Shown: piece after piece, positions 47,417-60,646 of the stretch
Position numbering within the stretch: position 1 is the stretch's first letter
How the letters are laid out: every line of letters begins with the position of its first letter
Program-made: the position numbers and the translations under genes
Assembly (NCBI GenBank): GCA_947683625.1
Contig: CANTUR010000047.1
Span: 4,588,001-4,652,000 of the forward strand
Length of the DNA: 64,000 bases
Source of the DNA: Mallotus nudiflorus
Lineage: Eukaryota > Streptophyta > Magnoliopsida > Malpighiales > Euphorbiaceae
Reading direction: 5' to 3'
The notes under the pieces: model-generated
Told to the model about the DNA's origin: nothing
Database searches by the model: none
The model's input: the letters and a program-made list of their open reading frames with translations, nothing else

Positions 47417-47547
47417 GAATAACAATATTTTGCAACTGCCTCGTTAAAACCTTGCTAAATAAAACCCAGTGGGAAAAACTTTAGCTTAAGGAAAAAGAGT
47501 ACAGTGCATGATATTCTCCCCCTCAAGTTGATATGTATAATCTTCCT

Positions 47548-50500
47548 TCACATAGTATGTAGATGTCGCATTCCAATATCGTGAACGTGCTTTCTAAAGA
47601 TTGCAGTTGGAAGTGCCTTTGTGAAAAGATCAGCTGAATTCTGGCTAGACTGAATATACTTGATATCTATATGGTTGTCTTTTATTAGCTCTTGAGTGTA
47701 TAAAAAGAATCTTGGAGGTATATGTTTGGTTCTATCACATTTGATATATCCTTCCCTTAACTGTGCAATGCATGCTGCATTATCTTCATATAAAATTATT
47801 GGACTTTTGTTGACTGGAAAACCACAAGATTCTTCAATATGATGTGTCATTGATCTAAGCCACACACACTCTCTACTTGCTTCATGTAGTGCAATAATTT
47901 CAGAATGATTTGAGGAAGTAGTGACAAGCGTTTGTTTCTGGGAACGCCAAGAAATTGCAGTTCCATTATTTGTGAACACATAGCCTGTTTGAGATTTCGC
48001 TTTATGAGGATCAGATAAATGCCCTGCATCTGCATAACCAATCAATTCTTGTTTTGAATTGTTAGAATAAAATAAACCCAAATCAACATTTCCTCGAAGG
48101 TATCGAAGTATATGTTTGACCCCTTTCCAATGCCTTTTTGTTGGAGCTGAACTGAACCTCGCTAATAAATTAACTGCAAAAGAAATGTCAGGTCTAGTAC
48201 AATTAGCAAGATACATTAGAGCTCCAATGGCACTGAGATATGGAAATTCAGGACCAAGAATTTCTTCATTTTCTTCACAGGGTCAAAATGGATCAGTTTC
48301 AATATTGAGTGATCTAACGACCATTGGAGTACTTAAAGGATTTGCTTTATCCATATTAAAGCGTTTCAAGATCTTTTCTGTGTAATTTGATTGATGCACA
48401 AATATCCCATTGTGCATTTGCTCAATTTGTAAACCAAGGCAATACTTGGTTTTTCCAAGATCTTTCATTTCAAATTCTTCCTTTAAGTATACTGTTGCTT
48501 CATGGATCTCATTTTCTGTTCCAATGATATTCAAATCATCAACATATACAGCTATAATCACAAATCCGGATATTGTTTTCTTAATAAAAATGCATGGGCA
48601 AATAATATTACTCACATATCCTTTATTAATCAAATAATCGCTTAAACGATTATACCACATGCGCCCAGACTGTTTTAACCCATATAAAGATCTCTGGAGC
48701 TTGATCGAATATATTTCTTTGGGTTTTGTACTTAATGCTTCAGGCATTTTAAATCCTTCAGGGATTTTCATATAAATGTCACTATCAAGTGATCCATACA
48801 AATAAGCAGTCACAACATCCATAAGACGCATTTCTAATTTCTTAGAAACTACTAGGCTAACCAGATACCTGAACGTAATTGCATCCATAACAGGAGAATA
48901 CGTTTCATCATAATCAATTCCTGGCCTTTATGAAAAACCTTGAGCTACAAGTCTAGCTTTGTACCTTATTATTTCATTTTTCTCATTTCTCTTTCGTACA
49001 AAGACCCACTTGTATCCTACAGGTTTCACATTTTTAGGCATAGGAATAATTGGCCCAAAAACATTTCGTTTGTTTAGTGAGTCCAATTCAGCCTGCATAG
49101 CATCTTTCCATTTTATCCAATCATGCCTATTTTGACATTCCATGACTGATTTTGGTTCAGGATCATCTTTGTCATTTATGATTTCACATGCAACAGTATA
49201 TGACAATGTTTCATGACTTTCTTTATTTTCTATTTCTTCAGGGATATTTTCCTCGCTATCAATATGATTATCTACTCCCTTTCTCTTTCGAGGATTTTTA
49301 TCCTTAGAACCAATTGGTCTTCCACGCTTCTGACGTGTTTTAGACTCATGAGTGTCTTTATTCTCAGATTTTATTTCTGGAATTTCAATACGAGCAGGAG
49401 CATTGGCTGCTGGTATATATGATTTAGTCACTCTTTTTGTATCAGTAAATGCATCTGGCAATTGATTTGCAATTGCTTGTAAGTGCACAATCTTTTGCAC
49501 TTCTAATTCACATTGTTTTGTGTGAGGATCCAGATGTAATAATGATGGTTCATTCCATGAAATATCCCTTTTCACTTCTTTCTCCCCTTTTCCTAATGTT
49601 GGGAAAATAACCTCATTAAATTGGCAATCGGCAAAACGTGCTGTAAAAACATCACCAGTTAGAGGTTCAAGATATCTAATAATCGAGGGTGTTTCAAACC
49701 CAACATAAATTCCCAATCTTCGTTGAGGACCCATTTTTGTGCGCTGAGGTGGCGCAATAGGTACATATACTGCACAACCAAAAATTTTGAGATGGGAAAT
49801 ATTTGGCTCTTGACCAAATGCCAATTGTAGTGGGGAGTATTTATGATATGCACTAGGTCTGATGCGAATTAATGAAGCAGCATGTAGGATTGCATGATCC
49901 CAAACTGAAATGGGAAGCTTTGTTCTCATTATTAATGGTCTAACAATAAACTGAAGTCGTTTAATCAATGATTCAGCTAAACCATTTTGAGTATGTACAT
50001 GGGCAACGAGATGCTCAACAATGATCCCAGTAGACATACAATAATCATTGAATGCTTGAGATGTAAATTCACCAGCATTATCAAGTCTTACCCTCTTGAT
50101 TGTATAATCAGGGAATTGTGCTCGTAATTTAATAATTTCAGCAAGCAACCTTGCAAATGCAACATTACAAGTTGACAATAGACAAACATGTGACCATCTA
50201 CTAGATGCATCAATTAATACCATAAAATATCTGAATGGTCCACATGGTGGGTGAATTGGCCCACATATATCACCTTGAATTCTTTCAAGAAACATAGGTG
50301 ATTCATTTTGAATTTTAGATGGTGAAGGTCTCAAGATTAATTTTCCAAGAGAACAAGCTGTACATGGCATTTCATTTGATTGAGGAATTCTTTGCCCCTT
50401 CAAGGGATGCCCATGTGAATTCTCAATTATCCTTCGCATCATTACTGATCCAGGATGACCTAATCTGTCATGCCATAAATTTATTATTGAAGGATCATAA

Positions 50501-51039
50501 GATTTTTCTTTTACTGCCATATTTGATTCAATTACATGTATATGCATGTAATGCAATCCAGTAGGGAGTTTTGGCAGTCTTTCCAATACTTGTATTTTTC
50601 CTGATTCATAGGAAACTATATTTAAATATTTGTTACCATTTATAGTAATAGATTGGGTATCACACCCATTTCGATATATGTCATCAAAACTCAACAAATT
50701 TCTTGTTGATTTTGGTGAAAACAAAGCTTCATCAATTATAAACTTTGTTCCATTTGGTAACATAAATTTAGCTTTGCCAATTCCTTCAATCAGATCTACA
50801 GGACCTGATATTGTTTTTACAACTGCCTTTGTGGGCTTTATTTCAGAGAAATAATCTCTATTTTTCAAGATAGTATGTGTAGTACCACTATCTGGTATGC
50901 AGAGATCTCCAATATTGTCTTTATGTTGAGTACAATCCATATTAAACTTCAAAATAGATAAACACAAAATTAAATTAAGGTAAAAACATAAAATAATTAT
51001 AAAGTAGGACATTTTATTTAATTTAAAAATAACATACAT
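47548..51039 (-). pseudogene. Copia Pol polyprotein with two in-frame stops
   Basis: One frame of 1,164 codons runs from the ATG at 51039 to 47548, interrupted by stops at 48928-48930 (start of RT) and 48283-48285 (after RT). Domains in order are protease (CIPDSGTTH, catalytic D-S-G present), GAG-pre-integrase (LWHDRLGHPG and CTACSLGK), integrase core (QGDICGPI, DNAGEFTS), RT with the YVDDLNIIG active site, and RNase H (YADAGHLSDPHKAKSQTG, YEDNAACI, DLFTKALP). The first ~35 residues are a hydrophobic stretch before the protease. Gag lies upstream in a different frame. This machinery would copy and integrate the element. The stops mean it cannot act alone unless read through. Confidence 0.9.
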
Positions 51040-51101
51040 AACAATAACATATTCTTCAGAATCAAATAAGTAATAACAATATTCTTAAAATTATAGATGT
51101 C

Positions 51102-52106
51102 TCAATTTCCATTGTTAGTAAAATCATCAGTAAAATCAGAAACATCTAAATGAGTTGTATCATTAACATGAGTATGATGCTCATTGAAGTTTATTTCCTT
51201 TTCTTTGCCTTTCAATGATGCCTTATAAAGTTGGCAAAGATGTGGTGGTGTTCGACAAATTCGTGACCAGTGTCCTTTACTACCACATCTGAAACACACA
51301 GTTTCAGACTTATATTGAGGCCTTTCTTGAACACCACTGATGACTGATTTTAACTTCTTTTGAGGTTGAGTTTGAGTTTGTTGTGGAGTATTATTATATT
51401 TATTTCCACGACCATGGCCAAAGAATTGACCTCTTCCACGTCCACGACCTCTACCTCTCCCACGTCCACGGCTATTGTAATTTTTATATCTGGAATAATT
51501 TGTAGCATTTGCTTCTGGAAATGCTATTGAGCCAGTGGGACGGGATTGATGATTTTTCATCAAGAGTTCATTATTTTTCTCAGCTACCAGTAGGCATGAA
51601 ATTAGTTCAGAATATTTTTTAAATCTCTGCATCCTGTATTGTTGTTGCAGTGTAACATTTGATGCATGAAATGTGGAGTAAGTTTTCTCCATCATATCCT
51701 CATCTGTGACTGTCTGTCCACAGAATTTTAATTGTGATACTATTCTGAACATTGCAGAATTATAGTCACTCACTTTTTTGAAATCTTGAAAGCGTAAAGC
51801 TCTTCATTCATCAGTGACTACTGGTAGTATTACATCTCTTTGATGATCATATCTGTCTTTTAGATCCTTCCAAAGAACACTTGGATCTTTGACAGTCAAA
51901 TATTCACATTTTAATCCTTCATCAAGATGACGACGGAGAAAAATTATAGACTTGGCTTTATCTTGCAATGAGGTGTTATTATTTTCTTTTATGGTATCAA
52001 TTAACCCCATTGATTGAAGATGCATCTCTACATCTAGAATCCAAGACATATAATTTTTTTCCGTGATGTCAAGAGCAACGAACTCAAGCTTTGCTAGATT
52101 TGTCAT
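51102..52106 (-). pseudogene. Copia Gag with one in-frame stop
   Basis: The reading frame starts at the ATG at 52106 and ends at 51102, interrupted once by a TGA at 51804-51806. The N-terminal part has the DUF4219/UBN2-like Gag fold (residues 1-100, with YMSWILDVEMHL). After the stop it continues in the same frame with RMQRFKKYSELI. A Gly/Arg-rich RGRGRGRGRG stretch follows, and a complete CCHC zinc knuckle (CFRCGSKGHWSRIC) that binds nucleic acid. Gag would form the capsid-like particle. Confidence 0.88.
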
Positions 52107-52959
52107 TATGATAACTAATAAAAAAAATAACTCAATTAGAATTCATAAATTTGATGACTACTAAAAAAAATCAAACATGATCAGAATTTACTAATTAATT
52201 ATATCATGAATGAATATTGCAAGAAATAATAGTGGTACAAAAAATGATACAATAATACTTAAAATTATATCAAATAGAAAATCATCTTCCATATTAATTA
52301 TTCCTAAAACTATTATAATAGTCATGATCAAAACACAAATATAAATATACCAAATCATGTTTACAATGTAGAGTAAAGAGAGAAAGAGAAAATGTATGAA
52401 TTTGTGTGAATGAATAACATTTATAGCTCATCTATTTATAATGAAAAATATAGCCGTTTATTACCGTTATATTACCGTTGGTAATAAAAATATAGCCGTT
52501 AGAAATTTTTTTTTTTTTAATATAATATATTGAGAAATAAATTATATAAAGTAAAATCAATAAATAATGTTGATATGATTATTTATAGCAAGTGAATTAA
52601 CATAACGATATATATAAATATGGGGCAAAACCGTCCATTAATATAAAATGGGGTATAGCCTTCCATTAACATAAATAATAAAAAATAAATGTGCATAAAT
52701 ATAAATTGGTAGGAGGCATAGCCATCCATAAGGTTAGAACCATTTCTAGCAATATTTGCATCAATGGTGTAGTTAGTAAAACAAAATAAAAATAACAATT
52801 AATATAAAGTTAGATTGAAGAAATAAATATAAATATATAAATTAGTAGGAGGCATAGTCATCCATGATAATAAATAATCAACTAATATATTCATAAATAT
52901 TAAATATTAAGAAATATGTACCTTATTATTTTGATCGAGAGCTCCTCATGCTGATAACG

Positions 52960-53280
52960 TGTTGTGAAATAAAGATTGAATTACTTATTTTGTTATAGAA
53001 CTAAACTTGAATTTAGTAGTGTTTAACTAGAAGAAAAATATTTTATAGTAGAATGATTTTGAGAGAATTTAGAAAGAGTTTGGAGAGAATTTAGAGAACT
53101 ATAATATTGAAAGAATTTGGAGAGTAATCTATATTTTCTTCTTCTTAATCTTAACATCCTCATTAATGAATTTCAATCCCTTTATATAGAGATTTTCTTT
53201 TCACTATTTGAGTACTATTCTCTCACAAGCAATATATTGTTCATTTACAAGCAATATATTGTTCATTCACATTCATAATA
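52960..53280 (-). repeat. 5' LTR of the young Copia element
   Basis: This 321-bp LTR has the same termini as 47109-47407, with an additional 22-bp direct duplication (units ACAAGCAATATATTGTTCAT plus two bases) near 53224-53267. The sequence just inside it (52926-52959, minus strand beginning CGTTATCAGCATGAGG) is where the primer-binding site should be. It does not look like the usual initiator-Met 3' complement and may pair with an internal tRNA region. Confidence 0.92.
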
Positions 53281-53285
53281 AAGAC

Positions 53286-56200
53286 AACTTATTTTCACCT
53301 TTTTTTAAAAAAAAAAAAAAAAAAAACAAAACAAAAGAAGTCACCATCAATCATCATTAAGTATTTTTTTATTAGAAAAAATCTATTTAGCACAAATTAC
53401 ACCGTATAAATTTAGAACAAATCAATTAATGCTAAATATATGACTAACATACCCTTTGATATATTTTTTTTAAAACTTATTTTTATATTCTAAAATCCGT
53501 ATCTTTTAGGAAATATCATTACATTGATTTGTATTAGGTCTAAAAAAAAAAAACATCCCATAAATAATTCAAGTGGAAAAAAATATAAATATCTTATTAA
53601 GAAGATTAAGAATTAAACGTATTACTCTCTTATGTTCTCTTTGTGTTAGAATTTAACCAATTGAAATATATATATATCACAAATAAATATTTGCATTTTA
53701 AAAAAAATTTTCTAAATCTATTTCATATGAACTATTGTACAAAAAGATATAAAAATATTTATAATTTTTTCTAAAATATAACATCGTGGACCTGGACGGA
53801 GCCATTGTATTGTACCAAGGCGCTGTCGAAGTTAACTACTATATATATATGTATACCTTTTATGATAAAAATTACATGAATTATTCTAATTTCAGAAAAA
53901 TATATAAGGAAAAATTCAGTGCACTCTTTATTTTGTTGAATTTTATTTTGTCTTCAACAGTAAAAATTCTTATATACATTTAATTTATCATTTAAAAATT
54001 TTAGTAACAATACTGTGGATGAAGCTCCTTTTCTTATTGTTAATTTAGGCAAATTGTATTTGTTACACTATAAAATAAAGGTGCATCAATACAGGACATC
54101 ACTTCACTAGCTGCAACACGAGAATTCTATTTTAACAAATTTTCGTAGGTTTGTTTGTTTTTTTTTTTTTTCTTTTCTACTACAGAAATATACTCTATAT
54201 TTATATATTATATCTATTTATATTATTATTGTTTATCTATCTATCTTATAATCTATTATATCATTTATTGTTAGTTAATATATAGAGTGTAAGATTTCTT
54301 ATTTAGTGGTACATTAAGGATTAAGAGTTTTAATATAGATATTCTATGATTTGAACCGTTAACCTTTGTTAATGATTTAGTTGTAGAAAATCTTTTATAG
54401 TCAGGGAGCCTCTATACTCTGCCTTTTTTCTTGATGAAATTTAGATGATGAATTCTAATGTATGCGGGTCGGATATGAGTATAGAAATATGAAGAATGAG
54501 GATATAGATATAAATAAATTATTTTTAATTGAAATATTATTTTTAAATTGAAATATTTGTTAATCTCTTTACTGTCTAATTAATGATGAATATTGTAAGA
54601 TTTCGATTCCTCACTTTTTCTTAACTTTCTGATTATTTTAAGAAAAATTGAATAATATGGATATAAATACCAAAAAATATGTATATTATATCACAAATTC
54701 TAGCTTCTTGACTCCTGCAAATTGTATGGTCTCTGGCCAATCTGCGGAGCTTTTGCTGAGTAAGTTGCAACGGATTCTTGTTTTTGTCCGAAGAATTCCT
54801 AACTATTGTTTTGCAACTGAAATTAGCTTCCGTCTTCAACAATCAACATATAAAATGTTTCAATATAATTATTATTTAATATTATATTTAACACGTGTGA
54901 AAGACATCGCCATGTTTTTGCATGAACCGCAAAGTTAGATTTGTGAACCTTGCACTATGAATTTAGATGAACGAACAATAAGTAGATATACATTAATTAT
55001 TGGTAAGCGCTAAGAGTTTTAGGTTCCAATATCCACTCTAAATTTAACTCTATTGGTTCTATTAAAATTAATTATTTATAATTTTAATTAACTTAAACTC
55101 TTAAAGAAGTATTTTCTAGCCTTGGCCATGCGAGTTTTACCATATACTCTTTTTCTTTTATATTTTGCCATCTATTTCCAAAAAAATATATTATTTTATT
55201 TTCTATTTTTTCGTTTTCTTTCGAGTAAAAAATTTGCTTTTAAGGAAAGTGAAAAAAGACAACTCATTTTCTCCATGCTTTTAATTTTATTATGAAAAAT
55301 ATTTAATCCCTATATTTTTATTTTTATATACTTTTACATTTTAATTTTTATAAATTAACACCTTACACTTATATATATATATATATCATAACAGAGTTTC
55401 CCCATTATAAAAAGAAACATTTTTTTCTATACCATTTTCAAAAAAGTCGACAAGCTGGGTGGATACGTAAAAGATATTCTTTCTTTTCCATCACTTCGAC
55501 ATGTTGAAAAAAAATATTGTGACGTCGGATTTTTTGAGGAACATATCGAGAAAGAATTGAATTTGGTTAGACAATATATGGTTGATAAATAAGGATCAGT
55601 TTTTTAATAAGACACAAAATATATCATCAAATATTAAATATGATTCCACAAGATTTAATTTTGTTTAAGGAATGAATTCTATCCAATTGAAGAGATCTTT
55701 TATATATATATATATATATAGTCCCTTTGAAATAATAAATAAGTGTATAAATCTCAGTCGCTATAAATGAGAGTGGAAATTACCTAACAAATAAATACTC
55801 TTTTTAAAAATCTTTAATTTAATTCTCTGTATTGTTTTTTTAAAAAAAATATTTAAGCTCTTACACTTTTATTCTTATATATTAAATTTCTAATTAATAT
55901 GAATTTAAAAAAAATTCAACTATATATATAATTTAATTATTGATACTTATTTTTAATATAACATTAGTATTAAATGATAATCGCTATTATGAAAATTAAA
56001 TTTAAATGATATAATAGAAACTTAGTTTTTACTTTTTTTCATTTGATTTTTGTAAAATAATTCAAGCAAAAATTTCAAGATTTTATTATAACTAAGTTTG
56101 AGTGAAAATAAATGATGAAAAATTGTATATGTACGAATTTTTTAACAAATAAAAAAATTTTATACCTTAAAAAATAGTTGGCAATAAATTTTTAAGAAAT

Positions 56201-57054
56201 AAAAAATTATATTGAAATATTTTAAGAAAATTTATCCAAGTTATTATATTAAAAAGATAAATTTTGAGTGTATTTAAAATTTATAGTGTGAAAATAAGTG
56301 TATCCTTTAATAATTTATTATTTAAAATTAAATAAATGACAAAATGTATAAAGAAACATACGATAGATTATTATTAGATTATAGTTAATAAAAATACAAA
56401 CAATTTTAAAATATCTATGTTAACAATAAAACATTCAATTAGAAGTTTAAATTGGTTAAATTATAATTTTATTAACTAAATATGTAAATTTTAATAATTA
56501 ACTAAAATATTTATTGAAAGTAAAATTTTTTTAAAATCATTTAAAAATTTAAGGGTTAATTTGTTAAAAATTTTAAAAAATACAAATTTATTGAATTTTT
56601 TAAAAATTATAAAAATTAAATAAAATATCTTATTGTATAAAAAGTCACTGTATATAAAAATTAAAAATAAATGTACGGTGTCAATTTATAAAAAATAAAG
56701 TTTAAAAAGTAATCAGAAAAAAATAAAAATGAAAGGGGTGAAATATGGATTAAGAAGAAAAAACACAATAAAAAGAACTGACTCATCATTGAGTATTTGT
56801 TACAAATATTTTTATTTATATAAATAAAATAAAAAATGTTAAATTAATTACACTATTAATTATTTTTATATATTAATATTTGTAAAATATGTAATAATTG
56901 TATCTTTGCATTGTAAAAGAATGTTTGTACATTATTATCATCATTATCATTATTATTATTATTTTTGGAAAGTTAGGCAAATAAAGGAACACGTTGAGTA
57001 CCTGCTAATGAATACGGTCATTCTCTTTAATGAGCGAGAAGCAGCGAGCAAGCT
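53286..57054. other. Intergenic region upstream of the methyltransferase pair
   Basis: A/T-rich with no supported gene. A poly-A run lies at 53308-53328 and a TA run near 55372-55386. 55050-55262 is the second copy of an interspersed repeat. Short less A/T-rich patches at 53785-53845 and 54690-54840 contain open frames without splice sites or recognisable products. The last ~90 bp (56964-57054) are conserved upstream of both methyltransferase copies and probably hold the 5' leader. Confidence 0.5.
55050..55262 (+). repeat. Interspersed repeat, copy B
   Basis: Same order of blocks as 23030-23222: TCTATTAAAATTAATTATTT, TATTTTCTAGCC, GCGAGTTTTACCATATA, GAGTAAAAAATTTGC and AAAAAGACAAC. It is ~20 bp longer through T-rich insertions. 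The family is unknown. Confidence 0.65.
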
Positions 57055-60000
57055 ATGGCCACTCCAATCATTAGCCGTATATTTTTCCCGACTCAACTCA
57101 GCAACTCGGGGAGATTTCTATTCAACCCCGGCCGTACTAGCATCTTCAAAAACATCAGTTTCGCGGCAAAAATTCGCGCTCCTTCTTCTTCTTCTACTGT
57201 TGCTGCTGCAGCTGCTCCTGCTACTATCGTAGAAACAAAGCCAGATGTTTGATTTTTTTTTCTTCTCTTTCCTTTTGTTTTTTAAGGATTTCTAGTTTCT
57301 CACTATAAAGCTACAAAAAAAATCAATTCTCATTATAAGTTAAATTTTATTTTATTATATTATTTTTGGTGTATAGGATGATGGAGTTGCGGTTGAAAAA
57401 GAGGATGTTACTAACAGCAGCAGCAGCAGCAGCGAGAACATGATAATAGCTTGTCCTGTATGTTACAGGCCATTATCGCTGATAGGGGATAGCGTCCTCT
57501 CTGTGTAAGTGAAGTATTTATTATGGACTTAAAAAGCCATTGTTCCGGATAAAGATGTAGATTTTAAAACCAGAATTGAATTGAATTCTTGAAATCTTAC
57601 ATCTGTTTTAATTTTAATATATTTTTTTTGTTGGATTTGTCGCAGTGAATCTGCTGGGACTCGTTTGCAATGTTGCAGTTGTAAGAAGAGTTACTCTGGA
57701 AAAGAAACGCATCTTGAATTGACTGTGGGTAGCGGAGCTGGTGAATATGATAACACTATGCCCTTGGCTACTGAATTTTTCCGGTATGGCCTGTTACTGT
57801 CTGGTAGGAATTGAAATTTTCAAAAATTATGGCTTAGAATGGTGTTAATAGTTTGAAATTTTGCTATATGTACTCTGATTTTGAGGGTTTTGGCACCTCT
57901 TGAATCTTGGATTGGATGTATTGTTAGCCAACTGAACTACACTGGCATCTATAGGGTATTTATATTGCAATTGATTTTATTTGGTTCAGTACTACACACA
58001 AATGTAGTTGGCTTAAATGGTTCTGTAAGTGTGCACATTTGATATTGTTTTGGAAGCATTGCTTCCTTTTTTTTTTTTTTTTTGAATTCTTCTGGTTTTC
58101 ATTGTCTACATATAGTGACTACAAAATGTATTTAATGTTATCACACACCACTACGCATCAAAGTTTTGTTTTATGTCTTCCTTATCAACTAGCTTAATTG
58201 TTTGTTGAATCAGGCTTCCACTCATATCATTTCTGTACGAGAGGGGTTGGCGTCAAAACTTCGTATGGGGTGGGTTCCCTGGCCCAGGGAAAGAGGTGAT
58301 ACGGATAGGATATTTTATTTATCAAAAGTTCATATAGCAATTATCGAAAGTTGTTTCAATGTTTTGTGTGGATGCAAAAACATAACATATATACCATGTC
58401 CACAGCTTAGTGTCATATTCTAGTGACATATTGAATATACATAATTTATGTATGAATCACATGATGCTTTCTGGTAACAAAGTTGTCTATATTGTTTATC
58501 TATTTGAGGAAGATTTCATCTTTAAGAAGATCATCATAGTAAAAAACAGAGTCCTCGTCGGTCACCTCAAGTCTCATATTTACCAAACTGTATGATGCGA
58601 TCCTCACTTCCATGATGAACTGTTGGCATTAGTCTTATGTTTTGCTAGCTCCTTTTGTTCATAGAAAAGCAAAAAAATGGTCTAGTTCATTTTTGTGTAT
58701 AGGAAAGCAAACAGACTTTTTGTGATGCTACCTGATAAACACTGAACCTATTTGAAATGCTGACATATGTGTAATCTATTTATTTAGCTTGTTAATGATG
58801 TTATATTTACTGGAGTTCTCTAAGCTGTGCACTTTCGATCATCTATTGTTCCCTTTGTATGGGAAAGCTGCTAAAGACATAGTGATCCACTGCAGTTTGA
58901 ATTGATAAAGGATTACCTGAAGCCAGTTTTGGGTGGAAATATTATTGATGCTAGTTGTGGTAGTGGGTTATTTGCAAGACTTTTTGCCAAGAGCGGGTTG
59001 TTTTCTCTTGTTGTTGGACTGGATTACTCAGAGAATATGCTACGACAGTGCTACGAATTCGTCAAACAGGAGGAAAACTTTCCCAAAGAGTATGAATTAG
59101 TCATTTCAATTCTAACTCATTTCATTTTTTTGGCATATGGGAACTAATCTCAATAAGTGGATGGAACTCTTAAATGATATTACTTACAACTTGTGTAGGA
59201 ATATCTCTTGAATTCCTCTGCTTTGATAATTTAGAACTTTATTGTGACTGAATTAAATTTCTTCAGGAAATTAATATTGGTCAGAGCAGATATCTCAAGA
59301 CTTCCGTTTCTTTCTGGTTCTGTTGATGCTGTCCATGCTGGTGCTGCCATACACTGTTGGCCTTCACCATCAGCAGCTGTACGCTCTTCTTTCAACTTTT
59401 GTGTCTTAAGCTAATTGTTCTAGTTGCTTGAGATGCCTTCACTTCTGGCATATGGCATGAGAAATTTGTAGACATTTCTTTGAAGAGTATGTCAGGTTCA
59501 CGCCTTAAGGAGAGAGAGTTAGAGTTAAAAGAAAGCAAATTTTTTTTTAACTGAAGGTCATCAAGCTCATGGAATACCCATTACATAAATTGTCTTTATC
59601 GGCCTTATTTCAGGACAATATATTCAATTTTGTTGTGCTATAGTGTTCTTGATAGTCAAATCTCTTTTGAATTTTTTAATCATTATTGTTATTCTTTTTA
59701 GCTTGTGAGCCTCTTGGGGTGAGCATTATGAGAACCAGATTCAAAGAATCTTGGTCATAGAGTTGTCATCTAAAAATAATATCATCTTCATCATAAAATT
59801 ATTGTCAAATAACTATATCGTCTTCCTTTCACTTGATGAAATGAAATTTGTAACTCTTCTGAAGTACATGCTGTGTTGCAGTTGATAAGTCATGGGATAT
59901 CAAAACATATAGCAGTTATAGGAAAAAGAAACTCTGACTAGGTTTAGGTATTCATATCAGGATAAGAATTTAATTTCTAGTTTTTTGATGATGCATCTAA

Positions 60001-60646
60001 CAGCACCATTTAATGTTCGAGACTACCTGTTTTATATATCATTAGCTTGCTCTCTAAGATCCCTATTCCTTGCTTTGCTAGCATATGATCTGTTGATTTG
60101 TATGCTTTATGTTTTTGCAGGTAGCTGAAGTAAGTCGAGTTCTAAGACCTGGGGGTGTTTTGGTTGCTTCCACTGTCATCCTCGATGGACCCTTCAGTTT
60201 TGTCCCATTTATGGGGCCTATTAGGCAGGTACTTAGTATTTATGTTTGGAACTTGAATGACTGTATTTCAAAACTTCCATTTTGCTCAAACTGTCAGCTT
60301 GGACTCAAGATCATGTCCTCATCGCTTGATGTGCTGCCCTTGAGGACTTAAATTCTATCTTTACTGTTTTGGAGACTGCATTTCAAAATGTTCATTTTTT
60401 AAGGTTTTCAAGTTTACTCTGACAATTGTTCTTGTAACAATTTCATTTATCTTCTCACATTTACCTCATTTATAATCAATGACAATCAACAATTTATGGA
60501 TGTAGAATATTGCACAAGTATCAGGCAGTCAAATTTTCCTGCATGAACGTGAATTAGAAGATATCTGCAGAGCCTGTGGGCTAGTTGGATTTACAACTAT
60601 AAGAGAGAGTCGATTTGTGATGTTTTCTGCTAAAAAACCCAGCTAA
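57055..60646 (+). CDS. Plastid-type SAM-dependent methyltransferase with zinc ribbon (364 aa, 8 exons), copy 1
   Basis: Exons 57055-57246, 57377-57504, 57646-57783, 58214-58295, 58896-59089, 59267-59378, 60121-60228 and 60506-60646 join in frame to 364 residues. Residues 1-~60 are Ser/Ala/Arg/Phe-rich with few acids, like a chloroplast transit peptide. A zinc-ribbon pair follows (C90-P-V-C93 and C116-C-S-C119), then a class I methyltransferase fold. Motif I is IIDASCGSG (196-204), the acidic motif II is in GLDYSENM, the adenine-binding type motif is ADISRLPF, and the late motif is RVLRPGGVLV. It resembles Arabidopsis At1g78140/At2g41040, described as uncharacterised chloroplast methyltransferases, and distantly the UbiE/menaquinone group. 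The substrate is unknown. A tandem copy follows ~1 kb downstream in the same orientation. Confidence 0.93.

Larger units (their letters stand above)
47109..53280 (-). mobile_element. Young, nearly intact Copia LTR retrotransposon (6.17 kb)
   Basis: LTRs lie at 47109-47407 and 52960-53280, flanked by an exact 5-bp target duplication AAGAC (47104-47108 and 53281-53285). On the minus strand the order is 5' LTR, Gag, protease, integrase, RT, RNase H, polypurine tract, 3' LTR. By eye the LTRs differ by four substitutions over 299 bp, plus a 22-bp tandem duplication near the outer end of the 5' LTR. That indicates insertion within about the last million years or so at usual plant rates (an estimate). 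All domains are recognisable, and coding is broken by only three in-frame stops. The minus-strand LTR starts with TATTATG rather than the usual TG. Confidence 0.95.

Noticed and set aside
54633..54938. Open frames on both strands near 54.7 kb as a possible small gene
   Set aside because: Neither has splice context nor recognisable product; frames on both strands are similar in length, as expected by chance.
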